Assembly (NCBI RefSeq): GCF_963662255.1
Contig: NC_085084.1
Coordinates: forward strand, 228,501 to 292,500
Origin: Cinclus cinclus
Lineage: Eukaryota > Chordata > Aves > Passeriformes > Cinclidae
Length of the DNA stretch: 64,000 nt
Direction of reading: 5' to 3'
Shown: positions 27,292 through 38,406 of the stretch, piece after piece
How positions within the stretch are numbered: position 1 is the stretch's first letter
How the letters are laid out: each line of letters begins with the position of its first letter
The notes under the pieces: generated by a model
What the model saw: the letters and a program-made list of their open reading frames with translations, nothing else
Told to the model about the DNA's origin: nothing
The model's database searches: none
Made by a program: the position numbers and the translations under genes

Positions 27292-27543
27292 AATAATAGA
27301 ATCATATATTCAATTAATTGGAAAAGTTTTCTAAGATTGTAATTTACCCACCTCTGCCAAGACCACTCTAATCCATATTCCTAAACAGCATATCTACAGA
27401 TATTTAAATTCCACTAGGCATGGTGACTGCACCACTGTCCTGGATAGCCTGTTTCAGTGTTTGACACTCATCTCAGTGAAGAATTTTACCTAATATCCAA
27501 TCTAAACCAGTCACAGCTGAAGGCTATGTCCTCTCACCCTGTC
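27292..27543 (-). mobile_element. CR1 LINE 3' end, old copy
   Basis: AATAATAGAATCATATATTCA, TTGGAAAAGTTTTCTAAGAT, GGCATGGTGACTGCACCACTG, ATAGCCTGTTTCAGTG, and GTGAAGAATTTTACCTAATATCCAATCTAAACC (parts) line up in order with the reverse complement of a CR1 3' end. It is much more diverged than the copy that abuts it at 27544. Confidence 0.82.
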
Positions 27544-27772
27544 ACAGAATCCCAGGCTGGTTTGGGTTGGAAGAGACCTTAAAGCTCATCTCATTCCATC
27601 TCCCATTGTCCCAGGCTGTTCCCAGCCCCAGTGTCCAGCCTGGCCTTGGACATTCCAGGGATCCAGTGGCAGCTACAGCTGCTCTGGGCACCCTGTGTCA
27701 GGGCCTGCCCACCCTGCCAGGGAACAATTCCTGCCCAATATCCCATCCAGCCCTGCCCTCTGGCAGGTCTGA
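27544..27772 (-). mobile_element. CR1 LINE 3' end, younger copy abutting the older one
   Basis: CACAGAATCCCAGGCTGGTTTGGGTTGGAAGAGACCTTAAAGCTCATC starts a well-preserved reverse-complement CR1 tail (parts shown). GTGTCCAGCCTGGCCTTGGAC, CTCTGGGCACCCTGTGTCAGGGCC and CAATATCCCATCCAGCCCTGCC follow. It sits directly next to the older CR1 in the same orientation. That could be insertion of a young CR1 at the end of an old one, or a tandem arrangement. Confidence 0.9.
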
Positions 27773-27792
27773 AGACATCACCCTTTGTGTGA

Positions 27793-27816
27793 TTATCTAT
27801 CTATCTATCTATCTAC
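27793..27816. repeat. (ATCT)n tetranucleotide microsatellite
   Basis: About five and a half copies of the tetramer TATC/ATCT sit directly after the CR1 copy at 27544. Tetranucleotide repeats of this length may be polymorphic. Confidence 0.9.
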
Positions 27817-28739
27817 ACTTAGAAGTTTTTGAATGTAAATAAGCCATCACCTCTCACAACTAACCAAACCTGGCTGGGCACCAGTCTCTCCTCACCCACC
27901 AGGTACTCCTGTTATTTATGTAAAAGACAAGAACTTTTCCTTTAAAGAGGTTTACAGAATCTTTAAGAGAGGTTCATTATCATTTTTCCCAGTTTCACTT
28001 CCCCATCTCTTTAGTACGTTATTCCCTTTAGAAAGGAAGGAAACACACTGAGGATGCACACTGCCTGAAATATTTCTTCCTTGCAGACATAGAGGTGTGT
28101 GTACATAAACATTTACATGTAGTCATAAGTTCTTCACGGAACCATGCAGAACCACGTCCACTTCCCCACACCCCAGCCAAAGGCACAGAGGGCAAGACAA
28201 AACCACTCAGGATTCACAAAAAAGTACTGGATTCCACTACACTACTTTTAGTTAAAATCTCTGAAATAGACCTTTTTTTAGAAAGAAAGAAAAAGAAAAA
28301 AGAAAACTTGCAACATGTGACTCTGCTGCTGCTGCAAAATCCGATGCCCAGAGGCTTGGACACGCTGGCCAACAACCCCCCCAGGAAGAACTGAGGGGGC
28401 CCTCCACTGTCATCCCTGCCAATTTTCCTCTCCCTGGAGGAATTGTGGAAAGCAATGACTGAGAATCAGCCATGTTACCAGCACTGGGATTAACTGGGAG
28501 CACACTGCTGGCACACTACACCTGCATATCATTCCCCAGATGCCCACCTGTACCAGCCAAGCCCCTGGGGCACTATGGAATGCCATCTGCTGCCATGCCC
28601 TGTACCTGATTCTCAGGAAGGCAGCCTGTAGCCCGGGGCTACCCACCAGCTCCAACACCTTCTTCTGCCACAGGAATGTGGGCACCAGTTGTTACCATAA
28701 CACACTCAATTGTTCTCAGCAGTGCTCCAGCAAATAAAG

Positions 28740-29070
28740 CCATTAATTACAGCCTTTCCCTCAGCTGCTGTTGGCTGGAGCAGCAATCAATGTGCAACCC
28801 CTCATTGCCTGCTCTCGGGGAGCAGAGACAGATGCCATAAAAATGATCCGCAGCCCGCGCCGAGCCCCGCCGGCGGCTGCGCCCAGGAGCGGCCACCACG
28901 CTGCTCCCACACGCCACACCATATTTATTTGGCCTGCTGCAGCCATGGGGGAAGCCATCCCATTAGGCTATTATTTTTATCTTATACCGTCAATTTACTT
29001 ATACTGATTGGCTTCCTGCCGCCAAATATCAATTAAATTGCAAATCCCCACTGAAGCTCATTTTATGTCT
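28740..29070. promoter_or_regulatory. Candidate intronic regulatory element (CpG cluster flanked by AT-rich blocks)
   Basis: A core of about 75 bp (28845-28915) is unusually CpG-rich for an intron (CCGCAGCCCGCGCCGAGCCC, CCGGCGGCTGCGCC). It is bracketed by AT-rich sequence carrying CATTAATTACAG, CCATATTTATTTGGCC, ATTATTTTTATCTTATACC and ATCAATTAAATTGCAAAT. Such a mosaic, with no repeat signature, is typical of conserved vertebrate enhancers, and intron 5 holds a B-cell enhancer in mouse Pax5. The assignment is inference from composition and location only. It ends against a large pentanucleotide microsatellite. Confidence 0.35.
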
Positions 29071-29088
29071 CTTTCCTCTCCTTTTCTT

Positions 29089-29293
29089 TTTCCTTTCCTT
29101 TCCTTTCCTTTCCTTTCCTTTCCTTTCCTTTCCTTTCCTTTCCTTTCCTTTCCTTTCCTTTCCTTTCCTTTCCTTTCCTTTCCTTTCCTTTCCTTTCCTT
29201 TCCTTTCCTTTCCTTTCCTTTCCTTTCCTTTCCTTTCCTTTCCTTTCCTTTCCTTTCCTTTCCTTTCCTTTCCTTTCCTTTCCTTTCCTTTCC
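29089..29293. repeat. (TTTCC)41 perfect pentanucleotide array
   Basis: By direct count there are 41 uninterrupted TTTCC units on the plus strand. An imperfect CTTT/CTTC/CCCT pyrimidine tract continues to about 29427. The PAX5 sense strand therefore reads GGAAA and is purine-only over more than 330 nt. Mirror-like homopurine/homopyrimidine tracts of this kind can form triplex DNA. A perfect array this long implies recent expansion and likely length polymorphism. Long low-complexity open frames in this stretch are artefacts of the repeat. Confidence 0.97.
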
Positions 29294-32200
29294 GTCTTTC
29301 TTTCTTCCTTTCTTCCTTTTTTCCTTTCTTCCTTTCTTCCTTTCTTCTTTTCTTTCTTTCTTTTCTTTCTTTCCTTTCTTTCTTCCTTTCTCCCTCCCTC
29401 CCTCTCCCTCCCTCTCCCTCTCTCCACCTTTTTCTTCTTCAAGAGAGAGAGGGAGGGAGATCACTATGTTTGAACATAATTTAGTTTATTTCCCTTTCCA
29501 TATCTCAAAGGAAAATCTATATCTGCCCCTGGAAGGCCATTTGCCCTCTGTTATTGGGAGCTGAGGTATCACAGCAATGGGCAATTTGTTTCAACTGACT
29601 ATCGCCAGCCCATCAGGAATCCTCAGGACCTCTGCCATCTCAGTGCAATTGTATCTGGTATTTCCATTTATGGTTTGTTTTTAACAGCTGCCAGCACCCA
29701 GCAGATGAACGGGTTTCAGATCTCAGAGAGTGTGCCTGCCCATTCCTGCCACAGCCACCTCCTGTCCCAAGATGCTCATCATCTTGATGATGTAGATTTC
29801 TGCTTGTCCCACTGGCAGAGACCCTTGTTAGCCCAGGCTGCCAGACCCTGCCAGTTGTGTCTCAGGAGGTGACAGGGTGGCCACAGCTGCCAGAGGTTGT
29901 AAGCTGTTCCCCTGACAAAGAGCTGCACAAGTGGACTTGATCCATGGTGAGCACTGGGAGCAGGGACCTGTGCAGTGGCTGCAGGTAGGCTCACCTTACT
30001 TTGACATGCAGCTGTGGGCTGCCCCTGTGCACACCCACTAGCTGGGCAGCACCTGGTCTCCTCTGACCCTGGGAAAGTCTAACCAAGACATGGGACCTGC
30101 TGGCACCTACTCAAAGCAATGTGTTGGACATCATACCCTCACTGCTGCAACCTTCCAGAACCCATGGAAGCTCTGGCACAAGACCCCGAGGCACCACACT
30201 TCACAAGCCAACACACACGCCACCAAATACCCTCGAGCACCTCTGCCCAATCCTGCAGGGACAGAGAAAGGGAATGGGACCACATTACATTGATGGGGCT
30301 GGAGGGCTTGAGGTGAGCATCAGTGATCGAATCAAACATCTCTGGCGGCCAGAGACTGGCAGCAGCACTGAGAATTGGATTGGGAAGGTAAAGTGAAGCT
30401 GAAATGCAATCAGGATGAAAAAGAGAATGCCAGCCATGAATGAAGGACTCTCAGGTGCCAACCACACCTGACCAGCAGCACAGCAGTGGACTAAACCCCT
30501 CCAGCCTTGCCACACTGCCTCCGACTTCCCACAGAGTGTATGGGTTCACCAAAGGAAAGAACAGAGATCACAAGTCCAAGAAAGATCAGCTGCAACCTCT
30601 CTAGGTGTGGAGGCAGCCTTAAGGCCTTTACCTGCATCACTCTGCAGTGCTGTGCACACACACTGGGCCCTTGAAGGGGTGCAGAGAAAGGGGAAGGCAG
30701 GGGTGCAGCACAGCAGCAAACACCTTGCCGAACATGCACCTTCACCCAGCCAAGCCCTGAACACACTCTAATCTCCTATCAGACAAGTCCTACCTGTTAC
30801 AACTCTGTAATGAGTAAAAAATTTATTTGGCAATTTCGAAAAATGGAGGTGAGTTTAGTTTGGGCTTGCCAGGTACCAAGGTGATTGTCACAGCATTGAC
30901 AATTATCTTCACAACAAGGTTTTGGACCTTTTTGTAATGGTTTAGCAAAGTTTAAAAACCTGGGCCCATGTGTTTGAACAATGCAGTCTGTGAACAGGAG
31001 AACAAACTATGAGGAATGCACCAGTGTGCACATACATAACCTACAACTGTCTATTCACTTAAAACAGACATAGACTGTATATATATATATAAACATAGTG
31101 ACCATCTGTGTTCCATCTGTCCATCTGTATGACTACATACCAATGTACAGATGTTCATAAGGAAAAAATCAAGGGTACTAGAAAAGACCTCTTCACCCTT
31201 GGCAACGTTGATTATTGACTGGTTCATTCAGTTCCTGATAGAGATAGTGTGATTGCCTAGGATGCACCTTGCAGGTTTCTAAACTGAAGGCTCCAGAATC
31301 AATTTTGTGGTAACTGGTTAGATGTGACCAGCTTACAAATTCAGCATGGGTGTCAGGAAGCAAATTCAAGTAGCACCATCACTGTTTTATTAAATATCAG
31401 CGGTGAGGAAAGGCTCCTGGTTGAGCAAGTCTAAGGACAGAGTAGAGATTAACAATTTTGAGTTGTTTCCATCTCCAAGGTGACAAGCAGGTACACAGCA
31501 GGTCATGGCTGGTGGTGCAAAATGATGCTGAAGCTCACAGCTTGCACAGATTTGTCACTCCTGAAGTGAGGACAGTGCCAACAGCTTCTGCTGTCTTGGC
31601 TGCAGATCACCACTTCCTCTGGTGTCTGAGAGGTCCACTCTTTGTGGTGGCTATGTGCTAAGGGCAGCCCTCATCCTCTGCCAGCTTCCCTCCAGCTCTG
31701 CCCAGAGAGGGGCAGGACAGACAATGTGACCTTCTTGGAAAGAAGGCAAAAACTTGTCCTTGGTGGCCAGAGGCTTCTGCCCCAGTGGTGACCAGTGGAG
31801 CTACACATGGATACTCCACTGCCCAACAAATTTTCCACTTTCCTGAGTGGTGCAGTAATACCAGTTTCATACTCTGCAGTCAAATCATCAACTCAACAGC
31901 TCCATTTTCACCCTAAGAGAAACATTCTTGGGAATTTGCTTCAGCTGTGACAAGGATCTGGGAAGTAGGAGTCAGTATTTAGAAACAAGATCAAAAGGTT
32001 CCAGAGGTTTACACTGAATTAACACACCAGACACTAACTTCATGTGGAACCATGACAGATTCCAGCATCCTGACATCCTGATGTCCTGCTTTAAAGTAAA
32101 CTGACCCTGTAAGGTGCTGTGGTGGTCAAACCATTAGGTACCAAATACTGCTGCAACAAGTAACATGCAGATGCAAGATAGGAAGAATAGGTAAACTGAG

Positions 32201-33924
32201 CAGTTACACAGATTTTAAACTCAAAAACACACTCCTAAACTATTCCAAAATAATCTTCCTTGTATTCAGACATGCCTATAATTATGTTCACCCTGTCTCT
32301 GAGCACTCATAACAGCTCTGAGCCACTGTCCATTGTCATCCAAGGCAATGATAAATGGGGACTGTTCCTTGTCCCCTGAGTAGCAGAAAAAGACAGGCTC
32401 TGCTCTACCAAAAAAACCTCCCTCTTCCAGAAATCCTGTGTCCTCCAGCCTGGAGCAAATGAGAATGGGGAGAGAAGTGAGAAGTGAGAATTGGGAGAGA
32501 ATGGCTAGATGCTCACTCTCAAGGAACCAACTGGAAAACCAAGGAATCAGAGAAGAAAAAGACTGCTGCATGACTATTTCTTATTAGTTGACGTACAGAC
32601 AAAAAAAGTCAGGCACTGTCAAGCATGAAATCTTATTGGGACAATAGAGATGGAATTGCTACTGCTGACAGCAATGTTTACAAGGGCATGATGTGTCGAT
32701 GCTGCACAGCATGAAACCAGCAGCCCCGTCTAGCTCTGTGAATTGTAACAAGAGGCAAAATATCCCATTTGGGACAGAGAGAAATTGTACCACCAAAAAT
32801 AACCTCTCAGGTGTAAAATCCATTACAGGTGGATAGAACGAAATGCACAGGAGCCCAGCTGGCACAGCAGGAGGCTCCTGAGCTCTCTCCAGCCAAAGCA
32901 CATAGCAAACATGGTCTCTCAGAGACTTTCCATTGGGTTCGAGGGCTTCCCATCATCTCCAGCCAAGAAAAGGTGGAGTAAAGGGAGCAGAAATGTGCTC
33001 CTCACACCGTGGGCTCTGACATCCTGACAGAAGGTATTGCTTAAGCATTCTGAGGTAACATGCAAGATATTGGACCATCTGCCAGCCTTCAGACACCCTG
33101 AGCCCTGTTATCAGACTGCTGAGAAACCAGTACCACCTCCTAAAGATCAGTTTTTTTAAAGCCTCCACCACCAAATCTGTCTAACCCGAAGGAACTGTAT
33201 ACAGAGCAGTCTGGCAGCTCAGTCCAACTAGCCTTAAAACTGCTAAATTTGAGACCTTCCAAAGAATAATCCAGCAGGCAAATGTCCCAGGGACAGCAGG
33301 TGCAGAAAATTGCACTGCAGGGGAACTGAACACAGAGGGAATACCTTCACCACAAAGTTCATTAATAATTGTTCAGAATTATAAGGGGAAAGGCTGAAGC
33401 ATGTTTAGCCAATATAAGACATTCTGGTGTCTTCATCTGAAGTGCTCAGCTACCATGAAATGTGGCTTTCATGTGCAAACTTGTGCATCAACTGCTCACA
33501 GCCTCTCTCTTAGGCTTGTGCCTTCTCTTCTCATGAAGCACAGAAATGCAAAAAGAGGATATGTATCCTGGCCATTACATGCAGCAGTGTGAGGGTGAGC
33601 AGTGCCCACTCCAGCAGAGCTATGTGACAGCTCATCAGGCAAAACCCAGCACCCAGCAGTTACTGCAGCATCACAGGGAAATGAGGCTCTGATGTGTGAG
33701 ATGGCCACCACACAACCAAAGCTGTTCTTACAGAGGTTTCCTCACTGTAAGTTTGCTGTCTTCATATTTTGCTGACTAAAAGTTGATATGACTCATGTAA
33801 AGCAGCTGAAAGAAGCATATTGTGATGCCATCATTCCCACAAGAGCAGCATCCTATAGACCTTGTCCTGCTCTACTAATCAGCATCTCTGAACTCCTGGT
33901 CTAGTGGAAGCAGAGAGGTCAGAC

Positions 33925-33969
33925 AGGGTGGCCTTTAAAGGTCCCTTCCCTTCTGTGATTCTATGATTC
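33925..33969 (+). mobile_element. CR1 LINE tail fragment
   Basis: GACAGGGTGGCCTTTAAAGG then TCCCTTCCCTTCTGTGATTCTATGATT matches only the last part of a CR1 3' end (AGATGATCTTTAAAGGTCCCTTCC plus ATTCTATG repeats). Left limit uncertain. Confidence 0.78.
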
Positions 33970-34755
33970 CAGCTCCTGTGAGGGACATCTGTTCCCCGCT
34001 ACTGTGCCCTTTTGCAAGATGTCAGAGAACCATAATGACAGGGCTGCAGGTAGGTTCTAAACAAAGTGCTGATGGTGGGTGCACATCCCTACTCAGCCTG
34101 TGACCAAAGAAACTCAGAGAGCAGCTGATGCAGTCTACAAATGTTTCTTTGCAGACAGCACCCCATTACAGAGCTCCAGGGAGGCAGTTTCAGGAAGATG
34201 GAGTGCCCATATGATCAGAAAACCACCACATTTCACTGATGTTAGCACCTGACAGAATTCCAATACGCTGACCTCCACTGTAGACATCTCTTTTGCCATG
34301 TTCAAATCAGCCAGATCAATGCCCTAACAAGAGATTTTGACTGGATTTCCTTTCAGTACAAGACAACTAGGCCAAGAATCCTTGGTTCCTAACCTACATC
34401 TGTAATATGGATCTGCAGGAGTGAAGAAAAATCAGTCTTCAGCCAGAGCTATAACCTTACAGGAATTATCATAGGTATATGTTGATTACAAATACCTCTT
34501 AGCAGGATCTCCTTAGCTAATGCTCATGAAGAAAATGGAGACAGCAAAGGCCGTGGCTGTGAAACTAACTCCAAGCTCAAGAAAAGTTGCTCCAGCATTA
34601 CAGGTGGAGGGCAGTGGCATGAGTGCACTCCTGTCATGAAAGAAGGGCTGGAGTACAGAGAAACAAACTTCAAACTGCCTGGGGCAGACTGCCCAGGAGC
34701 ACACACAAAACTGAAAAGGTCTAGCTGAATATCTCATAGCATACCTGGTGTAGTT

Positions 34756-34846
34756 GAAGGTTCCTGCCCATGGCAGGGGGCTGGAACTAGATGGCCTCTA
34801 AGGGTCCTTCCCACTCAAACCATTCTGTGATTCTGTGATTTTATGG
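34756..34846 (+). mobile_element. CR1 LINE tail fragment
   Basis: GAAGGTTCCTGCCCATGGCAGGGGGCTGGAACTAGATGGCC, then TAAGGGTCCTTCCCACTCAAACC and ATTCTGTGATTCTGTGATTTTATG (parts), is a standard CR1 3' end with its terminal octamer repeats. Confidence 0.9.
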
Positions 34847-37800
34847 GTATCAAATGTGAAAACTAGTTGCAGTCAGTATTGTTGCAGAAGTTCAGCAATA
34901 TACCAGTGCAATACTTCATCTATCAGCTACTCATAAGTCCTGCTAGAGCAGGTAGGGACATCCATCTCTAGATTTTCCCAATTAGGACTTCCTTTTCCAT
35001 CTGTAAAGTCTTCTCAAGTTAAAAAATAATAAAAAGAGGGGTTTGGCTTTTGCAGAACATCTGGATGTACCTAAAACACATATTTTGGTGCTTGCTGATG
35101 ATGGCTGTTGTTGCTCTGCCTGAGCTGCTGTGTGTCTAGAGCCCCAGAGAGCTCTAGAAAGAGCAGGCACAGGCTGCCCATGCCTCAGGAGGAGCAGGCC
35201 ATGCACACAGCCCAAGCACCAGGGGCTGATGGCACATTCCCATGCCCTGCAGATGCTCACTACACCTGAGCCAGTGCATGTCTGCTGAGATGCACATTTC
35301 CATCTGCAGTCCCATGGCAGAGCTAGCTCTGCCCCAAGGCTTGTGTTTCATCACTAGGCTCAACAAGGAGACCCCCCCAACCTTTTGAAAGCACTACAGC
35401 TCTCTCTGAGTTCTACCATATCCTCATCACTATGCCATGACTAATCTGTAAAGGGGCGCTTCTCCAGTTCTGGCACATCCAGGTAATACAGATAGCTTGC
35501 AGGTGTGAATCCAATACTCCTGCAGGCTCGGTAGGACAAGCTATTTACATAATTAGCTAAAAAGCACACTCAGTGCAAAATGCAGTCACCAAGTCTAATG
35601 CAAATAATCCCCAATGGGACTATTCTGCAAATACCAGGAGAGGGCAACATGGGCAGGATTCAATCAGCACTGAACAACCACCTCCAGCAATGAAAACCCT
35701 CAATGCAAAGAGCACACACACAAAGGAGATGGCAGACAAAAACTGAACTGAAGAGAGCTGCCAGTCTCAGGACACCTCCATTTTCTGCATTTCACTGATT
35801 TTGCTCTGTCTGCTCATGGGAAACTTCGCGATCGGCAACAACAGCAATTACAGCTTACAATATTAACTCCAGAGGTTCCCAAAGCACCATCCAAGAAAGT
35901 GGTTTTCCATTATCATTCAGGATTTCAGGAGGCTCTCATTTCAGTCAAGGAAATAATTCTGATTTTAAAATCCCAGTAAGCTTGAATTGCTCGAACCAAC
36001 TGTGACAGCAGCAGATTTCATCCTGTACATGATAATCCTGGTACTAGCGCTGCACTTTGGAGAAGGCAGCTGACCTGACATTCCCTGCAGAACTGTTTAC
36101 TCCTTCCCTAGGGGCAGGAACACATTTGGGGGGAAATAGGGAGACCCTGGCTTAGTCACACCCTCACCCTGGTGGTCACCGCAGTGTATAGATGGAACAA
36201 GGCAACAGAAAACCCATTACTACTTCTGGGGCACACAGAAAGCCTGACACAGAAATACATGACAATTGGAGAGCTCTTGGTACAACAGAGTTGCCAGATC
36301 ATTTAACTTATGCCTTGCTGTCAGACCTTTTATGCAGGAATATAGCCCCTGCCTCTTTCCAACCACCTGGTGACTGGTCACCTCTCTCTGCCAGGGCAAA
36401 CGAGCCTGAGCCTTACACTGCAGCTTCCCTATGCTCCCCTCATCCCAAATGTGTTTGAAATTCAAGCATTTGCTTTAACAGTGCAGAGGTATGCTGGCCC
36501 AAGAGACTGGGTGTACAAGATGCTGATGTACAAATAGGGAAAAGGGGGAAAATCCAGCATCACACATCATGATATGAAGTGTGTGACCCTCCTCTTACAG
36601 AAACACCTTTGTCAAAAGTAGCATGTGAAGGAAAGTAACCACCAAAAAGCCAAACACTCTTTTCTTGACTTTGTTCTTCAGACCTCTCAAAAATCAGTCA
36701 TAATTTTAAAGCTGGAATACTACTTGTGAAAGTTTGTAACATAATTTATCCACTGTAAGGCAGAACTTTTATCATCTCTGTCTGTATGCACATGCATGTG
36801 TAGGATGCACCAGAGACATACATACATGCTCTGTGTAGGCACATAGGTACAGACATGCATTGCAACTGCAACTTTAGCATTTCCTCCTCTCTGGATTCCA
36901 CCAATTTCTTGATAAATCAGAATTATCAATCTTGCTCGTGACTTTTCTACATATTTTATATTAGCATTTATAACAAATATCCATCAAAACTGACAAGTCC
37001 TGCTTTTCCACAAAACTGGGTCTTCTTTCAAAAATGCATTCTAACAGAGATTCCTGGCCAGCCCCAGTACTGGCACCATCACGGTGATCTGACAAGTCAC
37101 CTACCCCTAAACTGAATTTCAGCTAAATTTATATGAAGAGGTTGTTCCTTGAAAAGCATCTAGCAGTCGACAGCTCCTGATGAGAACAGCTGGAGCTACA
37201 GCAGGGCTGTAAGGAGTGGTGGAAGTCTGGGCTTTTCATTAACATAGCTCTGAGAAAATCCCTGCTTCACTGAAGCCGGTGGCGAACTGGCAGGGCTTCA
37301 CCTCAGAGCCAGAGGAGAGCTCTCAAGAAAACAGCAGCCCTGGGGACCACATTAGGAGAAAAGTGACAAACATGCTTGATGTGCACACAAGACAGCTGGT
37401 AACCTGCCTGCTCAGAAAGGGCAGCTGCGCTGGCAGGGAGTTTTCCTGTGCTGAGCTGTGAACAGGTGAGCATCACTGATGGCCAGGGCAGAGCCCCTCA
37501 AACCCCTCGAACCCCTCAGGCACGAGCCACAGGGACACCCTCACCTGGGGACAGCCAGGACCATCCACCCAGCCGTGGCCATGTCCACAGGGATCCCACA
37601 TGGGCTGGCAGCAGAGCCCCAGGGCACAGGGATGCAGGCAAGCCCAGGTGTCCAGCAGGCAGCAGCTCAGGGTTCACAAGGCAGCTGAGATTCACACTGA
37701 TGCTAAGGAATGGGGAAGGCTCCACTGACAGAACTGAAGTTGTATGGGGAGGATCTCAGCCCTCAGGCTCTGTCACCTGGCTAGGCAGAGCCTGGTCTTT

Positions 37801-38361
37801 CCTTCCCCAGAATACTGTCCTGCCTGAGCACAGCTCAGGAGAACACTTTGCTCTCAAACATTTGGAATGGCTTTTTATTTCATTTCTACAAATTTAGAAA
37901 TTCATAGAAAATGTAGAACTTTCTCAGACACTGAGACTACATTATTTTAATACTACTGTAGTGGATCAGAGCTGAGCTATATTTATTCTTTTCTCCCTAG
38001 AATTTCATGAGGAGTGAAATTTCAAAGAGAAATCCTGTGCCAGCTGAGCTGCTTCTGTTAATTTCTGGGATGGCTGGATTACCATCAGTGAACCTACCAA
38101 TGTAGGGTGGCTCCTGAAACACTCCAGGGTTTAATTCTTATGTGGTGGCAGTCACACTCCTCCTCCAGACATCCACACCTTTCCAGATGTGACACTGCCA
38201 CTGCTGCTGTCATGGCCAGAGCCAGCTGCCACGTCAGCACATCCAGGATGGACCATGTCAGGTACACAAAAGGCAAAAACTGAAAGAAAACTCCAAGTGT
38301 TCTCAGAAATTAATTATGCCAAAGAACTGAAAAATGAGGTCCCAAGGAAATGTTAAAGAAA

Positions 38362-38369
<8 letters not shown>

Positions 38370-38406
<37 letters not shown>
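38370..38406. repeat. (TA)n dinucleotide microsatellite
   Basis: About 15 TA units, followed by GTATATA, after a short CATACATA lead-in. It is an ordinary simple repeat in intron 5. Confidence 0.95.

Noticed and set aside
29008..29484. Repetitive open frames encoding FLSFP or KGKER repeats
   Set aside because: They are translations of the TTTCC microsatellite and its pyrimidine tail. The same applies to 55840-56237 and 56893-57349.
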